Below, in pieces: positions 27,903 through 40,508 of a DNA stretch of 64,000 nt. The notes beneath the pieces are model-generated. The model searched no databases. It was given only the letters and a program-made list of their open reading frames with translations, and was not told the origin of the DNA. Within the stretch, counting starts at the first letter, position 1, and the number at the start of each line of letters is the position of its first letter. The position numbers and the translations under genes were made by a program. The stretch comes from Diploscapter coronatus (Eukaryota; Nematoda; Chromadorea; Rhabditida; Rhabditidae): positions 5,231,201 through 5,295,200 of the forward strand of contig OZ038422.1 of NCBI GenBank assembly GCA_964036155.1, given 5' to 3'.

Positions 27903-30900
27903 ATGTCGAATTTTCCATCGTCCTCACAAGCACTCTCTGCTCAAGGCTCGCAACTCAAGGATTTAGAACTTGTAAGTTGTCTTTTTTTTATATAAATAAG
28001 CATTTTAGAAATTTGTACTGATAAATGCAATATCCTGTATTAGGTGAAATGGTTATATCAGAGAAAAGTCAAGAATAGAAATGATTTAACACTATTACGA
28101 ACAACTAATAATGTTATCAACACATAAAAGGAATGATTATTTATTCATTAACGTGATAAAATAATTCTCAAAATCAATAATGATCACTGAATTCCAGGTT
28201 CGATGGTTGGAGAATAAACTGAACGATCGACCAACATGGAATGGTCGTGCAAATGCAGCCTTGTTGTCCAAGACAATTCTAGAGGAACTTGAAACATGTT
28301 TTCAGGTCGGACATCATTAAGAAAGCTTCAAAACCATAGCAATTTTGTAGAGTCTGGATGTGCAGAGCAAGTTGAAGCTGTTGTTGGCTTTATCACATAT
28401 CAATCCGAGGCTAATGGCCATGGTAACATTGAAGATCCCAGACACGATGGCATTCAGTCTAAATTTTAGTGGAAAGACCAGGCCCACGTCTTGCTTGGAA
28501 TCTGCCGACGCGATCCTGATGATTGGGTCGAAACGATCGCTGAACTGTACAGAGAACTGCCCCACACCGGGGTCGTTCTGACTAATACGTCATCAAAGGA
28601 GTCACATTATGCGAAGAACGTCGAACTGCTAAGGAAAGAGAGTAAGATCCAGCTCGCTGTAATTCGTATGCACAAATCTTTTAGTGCACACAATACTTGG
28701 AGAAGGTTCTAGTCAAATTCTGCCGGAAGGCTATGCAATCGCCAGTGGAACCGTGATCAAAGTAAGAGAATTGGTCTACGAGTGAAGGAAAGGACGTTCG
28801 ACCTTTCAGGACCAATTTGGTGAACAGACCGAAACGAATCGGCATTTCAATTTGAGAAAGAAGCCCAAGTCATTCAGTTTGATGAAGGAAATCGAAAAAC
28901 GTAGGAATTGCTCAACCGACCATTTCCTGAAGCGATGAAAATTCCATTCAGAATGTGAAAACCAAATCGCCTTGAGAGAGCAGAAAGGAACCAATGTGAT
29001 GGGTTCGACAGTGCCAATTAAGTTTCGTTCAACACTTCGGAAAGCTAACAATGATCGTAAGTAGTTATTTTCAAGAAATTCGTAACAACAATATATTCAG
29101 TACCGATGAAAGGAATACCAACGCAGAACAGTCTGAAGCTAAATTCGGGGTTTACTGCTGAACCGAAGAAATTCCAAAGAACCCTTGTTAAACGAGAGGG
29201 TGGAGCTAAATTATTGGGTTAGAAAGCTACGGCTTCTTGATTAATTTGTCACAATTCTTTAGACATCGCTGAGATACCCCAATCATTGAAGAAGCGCAAG
29301 GTCGTTGAAGCCGCTGAGGAGAAGCGACGGAAGCAGGAGGAGAAGGACCACATCAAACAACGAGCCGCTGAAGAGAAGAAGGTAACAACTTTCAAGTATT
29401 TGAGAAGAAAATCTAAATTTGAAGCTCATGACTGAACGAAAGAAGCAAGAAGTGCAGAAGCCACAAGAGCCTGTACCTGCTCAGAAGCCTGCAGATGAGG
29501 ATCCGAAATTGCCTACCAAGCCAGAGCCAAAGGAAACACCTACGAAAGAACCACAACCTCCTGCACAAAAATCGGTAGCTTCAGCGAATTTATCATTTAC
29601 TCATAAATACAAAATTTCAGCCCATCAAGAGTCCTCCCCCAGTCAGACCAGCTCCCAAGTTGTTCAACACCGATTTGGACATGCCAATTCTCAATTCCCA
29701 TCCCAACGTCAAGAAAGAAGTCGTACAGCCCGAAGTATGCTATTGGAAATTTTTTAGAAATATTCAACTACTTTTCTCTAGGCAAAGACAAATGATCAAC
29801 CGCCGGTACAACTGCCACAAACTGCCGCTCCTGCTCCATACCTGGCGACAATCCCAGCCGAGGCATTCCGGAATCCAATATCTGCTTCGACGTCCCTATC
29901 ACAATCTAATTTCTTGAGGGTTCGTCCAGCGTTCAATTCAAGTTTGATAGGCTCTCATTACTTCAGCAGCAACAGCCTACTCATCCTCCTCCAGTGAGCC
30001 ATCCAACGTCGCATTCGACTTCGCTGCTTCAGCCAAGCTTAGCGAGCACCTTCATGGCTCCATCCATTCAGCTAGTCCCAATGAATTCTCTTCAGCAGCG
30101 AAATCAGGTGAGATTATTTCATTAGAAATTCGTACAACTCCATGACTTTAGCCATCGCAACCCCAAGTGCAACAACAACCTCCATCTCTGCATTCCGCTC
30201 TGAGTCGTCCTGCTCCTGTCGTCAATTTGCAACCCACCAGACCATCCAATATTCCCGCTTATGCAGTCAATACTCCACAACTCGCAAATCGTACTTTACA
30301 GGATGAGATAAGAGTGAGAATATCCTCAGTCCAATTTTCGAGACCTGAAAAATAAACATTTTCAGGAGCGGGAGGCTATGATCACTAAACAATGCAATGA
30401 CATGCTTGGATCCGCAAATGTGCTGGATGCCGCTGGACGGCAGATGATTCTCAGCTTTATGAGTGGAAACAAAAGTGACCAATTTTCTAGTTTCAAAGGC
30501 CAATTGGAACTTCAGACAATCCTCGACCAGAACTTGGAAATCAGCTTACATTGAAGCTGTCCGAATCTCTTGAAGACGTCTACGTCGACAACCGGATATC
30601 CAAGATGAAAATCGAAACTTTCTTCCAAATGGACTACAGCAGCGGAGAGTGGAAACGTCTTCGTAAGAGTCGAATTCTACAGGTAGCACTTTATGCTTAT
30701 TTCAACCAGACAAGGGAGAACTTTCACCGCTTTTATTAAATGAAAATAAATTATAGGAAAGTGGTCGCACAACCAAGAATCAGTTGTAGCGTCATAAATT
30801 GCAGCGGTTTTTTGTTGAAACTTTTGTACAAAAGATGCAAAGTTATGAAGATATTATAGGGGGTAATTTGGAGGAAATATTTGACGATCATCCTTCCCCT

Positions 30901-31116
30901 ATCTGAATTTAATCAATTCGTAGCAATCACTGTTTGCAGCCCCATGAAGTGGCTCCTGATCCACCCCCTCAAATGACGCCAATTCAACTTTCTCTGGCTC
31001 CAGGAACTTCGAATCAGCCACTAGGGATGTCAGGAGCAGGAGGTTCTCAGCAACAGCAACCACCTGCCTATTTGTATCTTCAACAATTCAATCAAAAACC
31101 ATTCAACCAATACTGA
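27903..31116 (+). CDS. Negative elongation factor A (NELF-A/WHSC2 homologue)
   Basis: Exons 27903-27971, 28198-28305, 28351-28422, 28470-28641, 28685-28761, 28810-28900, 28952-29056, 29101-29217, 29263-29381, 29425-29574, 29621-29734, 29782-29919, 29967-30107, 30152-30313, 30366-30474, 30516-30682, 30940-31116; every junction is in phase and gives 695 aa. NELF-A is the Pol II-contacting subunit of NELF, which with DSIF holds polymerase in promoter-proximal pausing. Matches to vertebrate NELF-A as I know it: the N-terminal helical domain (WLENKL, then SKLKLLLALSHI, about 24-150); HFNLRKKPKS; LPMKGIP followed by FQRTLVKREGGAKLLDIAEI (about 232-275); a Lys/Glu-rich coil; a Pro/Gln-rich middle; and the C-terminal domain (about 546-637) with LTLKLSESLEDVYVDN and MDYSSGEWKRLRK. 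Order and length agree with the family. Introns are as short as 41 and 43 nt. Confidence 0.92.
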
Positions 31117-33080
31117 TCACTTGATGATAGTGTTTGTTCGTTTTTTTTTACATTTATCCACTGAATTTATATTGATGCTCGGCAATTTTATATGATAGGA
31201 AAACAATGGATTGCAGTGATAATTTTTCTAATTACGATAATTACTTATTCAAAGAGATGATTTTGATAATCAATTTTTATTCGTTTATGAATTTGAAATT
31301 TAGTCATTATTTTCTACCATTTGGGCCTACACTTACAATTAGACTTTATTCTAGACATTGCTTGGTTACCTGACATTTTTTCACAGAAAATGATTCAAAT
31401 GATCTCATTCGTATACCCATACCTTGATTTATTGGCAACTTATGCTCAACCTCATACTATTGTTTGTACATACGAAACAAATTTCCATAGGAATAAATTG
31501 ATCGAAACACTTGAGCTTTTTATACTAAGAGGAAATGAGATGAAAAAGTAGAATGTAGTCAGAGTGGTTGCAACTTTTTCGTATTTAGAACGTGGCTACT
31601 TTTTCCAGACTAGGCGTTTCATACCAAGCGGATATGCAAATTGTTGACGTGTGTCCCGAAATCTCGTTCAATCAGAAGCGAATCGAAAGAAATCGAATCC
31701 GAATCAAGTCCGACTCCCTTTGTCGTGCAAATTTCGGTACTTTGGAATAATTGGCGATGGCCCATTTTGATTAGCATTGCAATGACACTTTGTAGTAGTG
31801 GAGAGGGGAGATTGCCCGAGGCATAGATGGAGATGAGGAAAGTGAACAGAGATGCAGAAATAGAAATTGAAAGCTATTTTGGAGATGCATCATTATGTAA
31901 GAAAAAGTGAAGGGGGAGAAATAGTAAGGAGAAAGCTAATGAATTAATGAAAGATACCGAGACTGTCAGAGAAGACAAAGAGGAGGGTAGACTGCCCTAA
32001 AGCTTGGACTGGGTTGACCCCTTTGAGATTCGAGAACGAGAATAGGGGATAGGAATCGAATCTCTATCTCTGATGAGGACGAATACAGATGGACATCCAG
32101 AGTGAACGAGAAGACGAGAAGAGAAAGGACGAAGGGTGGAAAATAGAAGACCAGCCATCAGTCAAGGCATCTCTGTTCCTTTCTCCCTCTTCCATTCCAT
32201 ATCCACATATCCAAATCTCGCTTTTTCCCTTTTATCCATTATCTTTCCATTCATTTATCTGCCTCTCGCATTTTATTTTCCTCCCCAGAATCTGAAGTGA
32301 GGAAACGAATGAATGAATGAGATGCTCGAAATCGTTCTTCGATTATTTTCTGCCGTCATTGGAAGATGTGTGTTGTGGTGAGTGTTTTGGTTGGAATGTC
32401 ATGCACGATTTTGAGGAATCTTACGGTGCAGTAGGCGTGAAATATTCGAGATATTGTCAAGGCTTGGAAGTTTGAAATTCCAACTGAATTCGGGAAATTG
32501 CCCCGATAACATTTCGAATTTCGATTTTTTTACTTTATTTCTTCGTCGATCTTATGAAGACGATACTTCTCTTTCATATTACTGCATCGTTGCCATACAC
32601 ATCATTAGTCGTTTGCAATCTAGAGTATATGAAACTTACTTATTTATCCAATGAGTGACAAACATACATCTGAATATAACCTACCTTACTTATTATTAGC
32701 TTACTCATTGCTATTTATTACCTCAGCTTAGACAGATACATATTTTTCCTTCTCGTTTTTCGCTTTTACTCAATCGGCCGACGCCTCTCTCGACCTGTGT
32801 TCAGTAATTTCGGCAATTTCGCTTATATTGCGTCGCTTCTGTCACGGCGACTCTAGCTGCGTGTGGATTTAGCGCTTTCACTAGCCCATTTTTGTAGTTG
32901 TATTTTCGTTTTTTTTTCCAGTCTCCTTACTCTTCGCCTTTCTCTTACTTTTTCTCGATTTGATGCGTATCTCTTATCATTCCGAAGATATTTCCTTGCT
33001 TCTCGTCCAATCACCTAGCAGAAATTGTACAGAGAACGAGATTTGCCTGCTTTTCAGCAGCAGACCCGTTCGTCTCTGGA
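31117..33080. other. Intergenic region 31.1-33.1 kb
   Basis: No supportable gene. A homopurine-rich stretch (about 31810-32130) is followed by a pyrimidine-rich one (32160-32290). A TTTTCAG ending at 33057, 23 nt before the next start, is a likely spliced-leader acceptor. Confidence 0.5.
33051..33057 (+). promoter_or_regulatory. Putative spliced-leader acceptor, PAN/TSP gene
   Basis: TTTTCAG 23 nt upstream of the ATG at 33081, without an evident donor. Confidence 0.4.
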
Positions 33081-36000
33081 ATGCGTCATACTGGCCATCG
33101 GCTACTCCTACTCTCCATATTACTTTATAGTGCTATAGCAAAAGAAGGTTTGTTTGAATACTTCGATGAAAAATCATTAAAGAGGGATTTCCATGGCTAA
33201 AATTACTCTTTATCGTTCTCGAGATCCCAAAGTTTTGAAATTTTACTCGAATTGGCTAGTAACTTTAAGCAGAATTTGAGCCATTCTTTGAAAAACATCC
33301 ATTTGGGCTTCGAAAATTTTCACTCTGTAGAAATCCATATTTAGATCATAATATTTATTTTCAATTGTTTCATTCACCATTACTTTTTCAGAGAAATGTA
33401 GTGGGTCCGTAACATTTTTCGTGATGGATAACACAAAACTGATATCGACGAATGGATCCATGGTTTATGGCGACACGGCCGAAGAAGACTGTATGAGGAT
33501 TTGCGAACGAAATCGGGTCAGTCAGGGGATATACATAAAGGATTTTAAGATTATCTCGGGATTAACAAAATCGATAAACTATCTGTAGGATAAATATTGA
33601 TCTTCCTTAGAGGAATGAAGTTATAAAATAGAATTGTTCCATTTAATTGTTCATTTTAGGACCAAAATGGCCAAGAAATTAACTGCGTGTCATTTACGTA
33701 CGACCATAAAGCCTTCAGCTGTCGGATTTACACGGAAAAGGCGAAGCCCTTCGGAACCATGGAGTCAACCGCATCTGCAGGAATGAGATACTTCGAGAAG
33801 ATCTGCACTCAAGGTAGTTTTCGATAGTTCTAGCCTACTGAACGCAAAAATGATAATAAAATGAGTCACTCAAATTTGATGCATGAAAGATAAATGCTGC
33901 ATGAAATGTAACGAGTAATCTTCAGAGTTCGCATAGTGGAAAAGTAGCAAAGTGTTTTCGTAGCGTAGGTTAAGAGCCAGAAAGATAATTATTGTTTTAA
34001 TCGCCCATTCCATCTGATCAATTAGTATCTTTTCAGACGCTCTTCCTCGATCCTGTGATAATATTCAATACATCCGTGCTGATGACTCTGTGCTCGTTGG
34101 TTACGCCTCCAATATTTCCCTGGTGGACACGATCGAGCAGTGCGTCGTCAAATGCGTCTTCGATTCCAAGTGCAAGGTATCTGGCTATGATCAAATTTTC
34201 CTTATAATTTGCATGCACTTTTCAGTCTGCGATGTACTTCTACGAAGAGGGTGAGTGCATCACGAATAGCGAGTCTGCCATGACGAAGCCAAGCTCATTT
34301 TCGAAGGATGATACTGAAAAGTACATAAATTTCAATCACATTTAGAGGGCACAAGTAGTTTTCGATATAGAAGTTCTGGACACGAATCCTAGATCACTAA
34401 ACCGGTCATTTTGTGTGGATCTCAAATCTGTTTACGCTTTTCAACCCGATGCTCCTATCAAAAGTTGTGCATTGCATACTTTGTGCGATTTGCAATTTTC
34501 AAACAGAATGCACTTATTTGCATCGATCAGTTTTTCGTTCTTCTTCATAAAATGCCTATCGAGGTCCAAAATTTCATAATCGCTTTGCGGTTTTATGGAG
34601 GAGGTCGAAAATGCTCAATACATCCGAAAAAAGAATTAAAAACGGCAAAAATGATACAATCTTCAGTTGTTAACCTCCATTTGTGCTCTTTAACCATATT
34701 CATAAAAAAAATGTATCAATTTAGGGTGATTTACTTCGAGAATAGTTGCTATTTCGCACTGGCCAACATTGAAACTGATGGCAAAGATAAGAAGGTCGAA
34801 GGTAGGATTCGATAAAAATACTCGTTCGATTTTGCATCTCGCATGTGAAACAAATGCATCAACTAAAGTGTCAATAGCCTGTCAGAATTTTTGCACAAAT
34901 TTATGGTCGTTCAAGTGAATGTGGGGAATGAAAATTGCACAATCATTTCTAATCTGAAGAAGAACGTGCATCCGAATTTGTCGTTTCAGTCCAAAAGCGA
35001 ACATTGCCTCGAACTGAAGATGAAAAGACGACGAAGCCTCCGATCAAAACCAAGGATATCAAAACAACCAAGAAGAAGATCACCACAACAATGCAGGTCG
35101 TCACTACTGAAAAGTATACCAGCGAAGAAGAAGGTTATTTTATGCACTTGGAAAGTGATATGAGAAAGAGTCGATGATTATGGATCATACTCATTATTTT
35201 GTTTGAACATCGATTCATTTTTATTGACTATTTCTAAAGAAAATGACAAGTCGGATGTCACCAAAACCGTTTTGCATCCAATTTCCTAACAGAAATGAGT
35301 GCGAATGCACCGTCAAGTTCGTAATCTTTGAAATGCGTAAGTCTGATGCAGAAATAACGCACCCCACTTTGAAAAAAATCTTTTAATAAGTTAATGAACA
35401 TTATGTTCAAACTGGGTTTATAGTCAACATTAATAATTTAGCCTCTGGTGACGAAGTCGAGGATGTGATTAGTGATGAGAAGAACAAGAAAAAGGCTGTT
35501 AAGACTGAGAAGGATGCTAGGAAAGAAGCAGAGGGAGAGGACGAGGAGTACGTGGAAGTGGAGGAGATTCCTGAACAGCCGAAGACGACCAGAAGAACAA
35601 CGACGACTACAACTGAGGAGCCTACCACTAGAAAGCCAAAGAAAAATATGAAGAATATGGAGGTTGGAGAAAAATGATCAGATTAGACAGTATCAGAATC
35701 AACGTTAGGCGAAGTTGGGAATTTCAAAATTCGAAATCGCTCCCTAAGAATTTGTTAAAATTTCTTGTAAAAACACAACCAAAATAACTTCATCTTTTAT
35801 TTTTTTAAAAATCAATATACACTTTAGATCTCAGAAGTTTCGAACTTTACTCAAACTTAACCCAAGAAATTTCCCGATATAAATTCATATTCAGTCAATT
35901 GCAATTAAAAATCTCTAATTTTTGCATTTTGTTGTTATTTTCTTGTTTCATTTTCAAGATGTTTGCTGCATAATTTCGTCTACTGAATGAGCTAAAATTT

Positions 36001-37595
36001 CCATGACAACTTCACTAAAACTAGGGTCAAAAGTCATTTGAGAAATTTTTACTTTCAGGCTGAATACGAAATGACCGAAGTGCCAGATGACGATCAAAGC
36101 GAATGGGAATATGTGGATGAGAAGAAGGAGGCTGCCAAGATGCAGAAAGAGAAAGAGAAGCAAAAATTGAAGCCGGAGAGAAAGGTTCAGAAGAAGGCAG
36201 AAATTGAGCCGCAACCTGCTGAGGAGCACGAGTATGAGGAGACTGAACAAGAACAACGACCAGAGACTAATCAGGAAGAAAAGATGGCCAAGAAGTCTGA
36301 TTTTTTGTTTGATACAAAATATTTTTATTTCGAATTTTATTCTTTCCGATAATTTAATTTAATCTGCAAGTTTTATGAAGGATTTTCCTTTCATCGACGA
36401 ACTTTCCCTATTGCGCTTTCACTTCCTCAGTTAACCTGAACAAAAAAGATAAATTTCAAATGTCAGATAAAAATCTCAAAAGAAATTACTGAAAGTTTCG
36501 CCGAAAAACAATCGATGAAATTTCAGATACAAGAATCATCCCCGAAATTATGGATCTAAGACTCAAGTTCTGCCTGAAAAGCCAGAATCTCAAGAAGAAT
36601 ATGACGACTATGAAGCCCAGAAGGTTCGGTCATAAGCCAATTAGAAATTTGACAGCCAAATTCAGAAGCCTCAGCCCAAGGAGTACCCCGAAGAATCTGA
36701 CAAGGAGAGTCAGAATTACCGACGACGAAAGCCTGAGGAGCACAAACGAGCTCAGCTCAAGATCGAGAAGAATCATCCAATTGAAGATGGAGTGAGTAGT
36801 TTTTTCCTCAGAAAATTTATAAAATATTCGTGTCGAATTGAATGAATTCAGGAGAACCTGTTCTCTGAATGGTCGGACTGGACCCCTTGCAATTACAGCG
36901 GTGAGCGGCAGATTCGTCGAAGAAGATGCCTGGATCTGAGAAGATGTCTTGGAGCTCTGATGCAGACCAGACTCTGTCCTGCTATTTCTAGCCAGCCTAG
37001 AGAGAAAATCGAAGGTAGACTGGGACTTTAAAAATACGGACGACGTTACCTTTCAGAAGAAAACGATTCATCAATGGAATCAGTACGATCGATAGTTAAC
37101 ACAGATGGACAGCCGTTGAGCGTCAAAGGTAAGCCTTATTTGTAAGGGAATCCTTATTGTCAAAATTCAGCCCGGAAAGAGCAGCAACAGATCCAAGTGC
37201 CAGTCCAATGGCAAACAGAGCCCGCAGTTTCATTGCGAGTAACTCCTCCATCCAGCCTGTCGTCACTTTGGACGCCTTGGCAGGAGAAATGCCAGGTAGG
37301 GAGGGATTTGACATTTGAGATCAGAACATGAAAAATAAGCCATAATTTTGAAAAAATCGAATCGAGTTCAACTCCCAAAATTTACATAATCAGTATCATC
37401 AAAAACTCAGGAACCAAAATGTCCACCCCTCAGACTGATAAAGAAAAGAATAATCGACGAATGTTTCAGGAGTTTGCTTCCGGTCAGCCCTGCAACAATG
37501 GAAAAATGATCGGATTTGAATCCCGCGAATGCATCGCCACAGATCCTTCTCAATGCGTTGGTCCATTCTTCAGATATTGCACGTTGCCATGCTGA
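33081..37595 (+). CDS. Secreted protein with two PAN/apple-like domains and thrombospondin type-1 segments
   Basis: Exons 33081-33147, 33392-33516, 33660-33813, 34037-34176, 34226-34320, 34725-34801, 34990-35133, 35442-35662, 36059-36294, 36527-36623, 36666-36791, 36852-37014, 37057-37128, 37171-37295, 37470-37595 give 655 aa. A signal peptide (about 1-20) precedes a PAN-like domain (about 24-115, with CMRICERN and CVSFTYDHKAFSCRIY) and a second PAN-like unit (about 118-220, with CVVKCVFDSKCKSAMYFYEE). The middle (about 220-480) is Lys/Glu/Thr-rich, with poly-Thr, KEKEKQK and acidic runs. The C-terminus has a TSP1 segment starting FSEWSDWTPC and a second partial one with SLWTPWQEKC and a Cys-rich end; both carry WxxW C-mannosylation motifs. 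Such proteins are usually extracellular-matrix or cuticle components in nematodes; the exact role is unknown. An AATAAA lies at 37669. Confidence 0.88.
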
Positions 37596-37668
37596 AAGTC
37601 TTGAAAAGTATTTTGTTAAACTCCAAAATGTGTCATATAAAAATTCGTTGTTACCTATTAAACTTAAT

Positions 37669-37674
37669 AATAAA
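37669..37674 (+). terminator. Polyadenylation signal, PAN/TSP gene
   Basis: AATAAA 74 nt after the stop codon. Confidence 0.5.
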
Positions 37675-40384
37675 TATATAAACTATTGAAATTTATTTCG
37701 GAAATAGTAAAGGATAAGGCAACGATAAAGTATTCACAAAATTCAACACATGATATCGAAATGCTATGGATAATAAATTACGAAGATATCACGTTTTGGT
37801 AGTGATGTATTTGTCTTTGAAAACATTATATCACATCAGAAGCTGTAAAATTTGAATGAAACTAATCCTGGAAAGCGTATGTTTCCTTTCATCCTCTTCT
37901 GCTCCTTCTACCATATGATTTGCGGGAGAAATGGGCATTCCAAGGATGATGCAAACGTGCAATTATCTCGGTCTCAGTCATGCTGTTCGTCACAGGAATT
38001 CGTCTGGAAGAACAGCACCAATCATAAATTCATTTTCCATCTTTTCAACAAGTAAACTCGACATTTTTTTATTTTCAGAAAATGAAAATCCATTTCGTAT
38101 GAATAGGTATCATCATGCTGAAATTTCAAATGGATTTGCTTCTTTATCTACTTCAACAAAATTGAGAATCATGAGCCTCTAACAAAGAACCATTATTCCG
38201 GTAGTTTTGCATCACAAAGAACCCATAAAAGAATTTACTGTCCCGCAATTATAATATCACGGAACCTATTCGAACTGTTCGTAGTGGCAATTATTGATTT
38301 ATGCAGTGGTATGCAATGCAGCAATGCATATTCACATTCATCTTGACTCATTCTCAATCTCCTTCCGTCTTTATTTCTCTTCGTCTCTCAAATCCTCTAG
38401 TCTTTCCTTCAGCTACTATTTGCCTGTCTGTATTGCCTCTCTGCCTCCCTACAATGTGCCGGGAGATGAACCGTTGTGGGTCATCTGTGCTCTATCCCTT
38501 TCTCCTTTCTTTTTCCTCGCAAACCTCTCTAATCGGAGATTATCCAGTCGAGTCCGAGTCATTCTGCATTTTTGAAGACTTTCTTCCAATTCACGCCAAG
38601 ATACGACCATTTTCATATGCAAACCTGCAGCTGTCCAACCAAAATCGACGAAAATTCCATTTTTCTGTGTTTTTGTTGCGAATTTCGAAACCCTAAAATC
38701 TGTACGATTTTCATTTCACAATCAAACATGTGAAAAGTTATTCATCATTCTTCCGATAAATCATCAGTTTTGTTGCAAAATTTCTCACGTTTATCATTTT
38801 CTATCCCCATTATTCTAGCTTTTCTTTTTGCTTATTTTTCTTAGGCTAATCCTCGCCTTTACCCATTTAGCCAGTTCCCTTTGATTTATTGGTTATGAAT
38901 TAAGGATATCAACCATCCTTCCTTCTCCCTTTCCATCGCAGCGATTTTCTCTGTTCGCTTTCCATTACTTCCCCTTTCTGCCTGCATCGACTGCCTTGCT
39001 GCTTTCACTTCTGACGAGAAAATCACAAGGGAAAATTGGCGAAATCCGAATTGAATCTGAGACGAACCGCGATCGAAACGAATCCATTCAATCATTCAAT
39101 TAGTTGAAAGGCAGATGTGAAACCAAGCAAATTGCCATTGCTTGTGGCAAGAATTTTACTTTTCATAACTTTGACTGTTACTCTAATTTATCCGATTCTG
39201 AACTAAACGAAATTTCGAAAATCCAGTTGAATGGCGATGGTCAGTGTTTTTCACCTGTATCGATGACTTTTCAGAGTTCTGAGTCTGGTTTGAGCGAGCC
39301 TTGATTTTTTTCGGAATATGAATTCTGTTAGTCTGTGGCATCGGTGGAGATATTTTAGGGGGAATTTTGTCTTCGGATTCTCACAAATTTCAGCTTTGCG
39401 CTTACTGATACGTAGCTCAGAAAAATTGCCATTATCATTTTTCGAACTGAAATTATGAATTTTTCTGCCCTAGCCTAAATTATTAGAATTTTCTTCAAAC
39501 GATGTCGGATTCTCACATTTCTCACGTGCGCACTTCGTAGGCTCTTCGGCATTTGACTATAGCCTACTATCTTAAAATCTTCATGCCAGTATCTCTTTTC
39601 TATTTTTATCCTCACATTTCACACATTCTACGTCATTAGATTCAAGTAATTTTTGGAATTTCACATGACAATTTTGTTCGTTTTTGCGTTGATTTGTGTC
39701 CCGTTTTTATCCCGAATTCGAGCTCGATTTCAGTCGACTTTTCCTCACATTTTCGTGCTGCGCATAGCGTCAAATTGTCATTTGAAACCGCGCCGGCAAA
39801 AAGACGATGAAAATTGGAAGGAATAGTGGAAATTGAAGAGTTTTGAAATTTGGCAGGGGAAACTAGGGAAAATCAGGGGCTAGAGGGCAGAAAATGCTGA
39901 AGATGGTTGCTGGTTGCATAATGCGAATATAGCCGAAGATGGAAATGCTTGTTGTAGAGGAATGCGCGAAATGGGGAAATAGAGAAGAAGTCGGAAGAGA
40001 CGCAGACAGAAAGATGAAAAGAGCCCGCCTTTGTCTTCGTGCCTTCTATTTCTTCTCCGCTCTGCTTCTTTTCGTTTCGAATATTTCAACTCTGCCAACT
40101 CCCCTCTCTCCTCCACAAAAGGGTGTCATTTATTTGCATTCAATAAAATCTGTCTGCTTCCTAAATTGTTGCTGTTATCATTCGGTAGGGGGGAAATGCG
40201 CTAAAACCGGCAGAGACGTTCCCTGAATCGCGCAAAAACTCGGCTATTTTCCAGTGCGTCTAATTCGATTCGGCTCAATTTATTCATATTTGACCAGCTC
40301 AAGGCAAACACTCTTCATGCTTCTAATTGAGAAGTGTCTTTTTTGCCCCTAATCAAGTTGCTACTCTAAAAGGCTGTTGGCGCA
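37675..40384. other. Intergenic region 37.7-40.4 kb
   Basis: Two pyrimidine-rich blocks (38340-38560 and 38900-39000) and a purine/pyrimidine block at 39870-40120. A short frame from 37879 starts with a hydrophobic stretch, but nothing else supports a gene. Confidence 0.4.
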
Positions 40385-40508
40385 ATGCCTTCGTACGATT
40401 TCGTGACGAACCGCAAGCTTCAGCTCAAGGGCCAGATCCATCGGCCCTTCGTCGTCGAGGACTACGCTCTGCCAAGGGCTGCTCGTACATTCGCTGTTCA
40501 ACCCAAAG
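40385..40508 (+). CDS. Candidate 5' exon (likely first exon of the RhoGEF gene)
   Basis: An isolated GC-richer open stretch encodes MPSYDFVTNRKLQLKGQIHR and continues 21 residues to TFAVQPK. Its base composition and codon use stand out sharply from the AT-rich surroundings. It begins with a good context (GCGCAATGCC) and can end at AAAG|GTCATT in phase 1. The next coding exon on this strand, at 45320, starts with two bases of a codon, so joining them is in frame (giving a new Ala). No gene in between competes. Without splicing, the frame would stop at 40526 as a 47-aa peptide. I do not recognise the sequence itself. Treat the link to the RhoGEF as an inference. Confidence 0.45.

Noticed and set aside
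25219..31116. Operon of tetraspanin and NELF-A
   Set aside because: The genes are on the same strand but 1.1 kb apart, far above the usual nematode operon spacing, with no U-rich element or polyadenylation/acceptor pair seen.
37879..38055. 58-aa frame starting with a hydrophobic stretch and containing a Cys-Cys pair, like a small secreted peptide
   Set aside because: Codon use matches noncoding surroundings, no recognisable cysteine framework, and no splice or polyadenylation signals that favour it.
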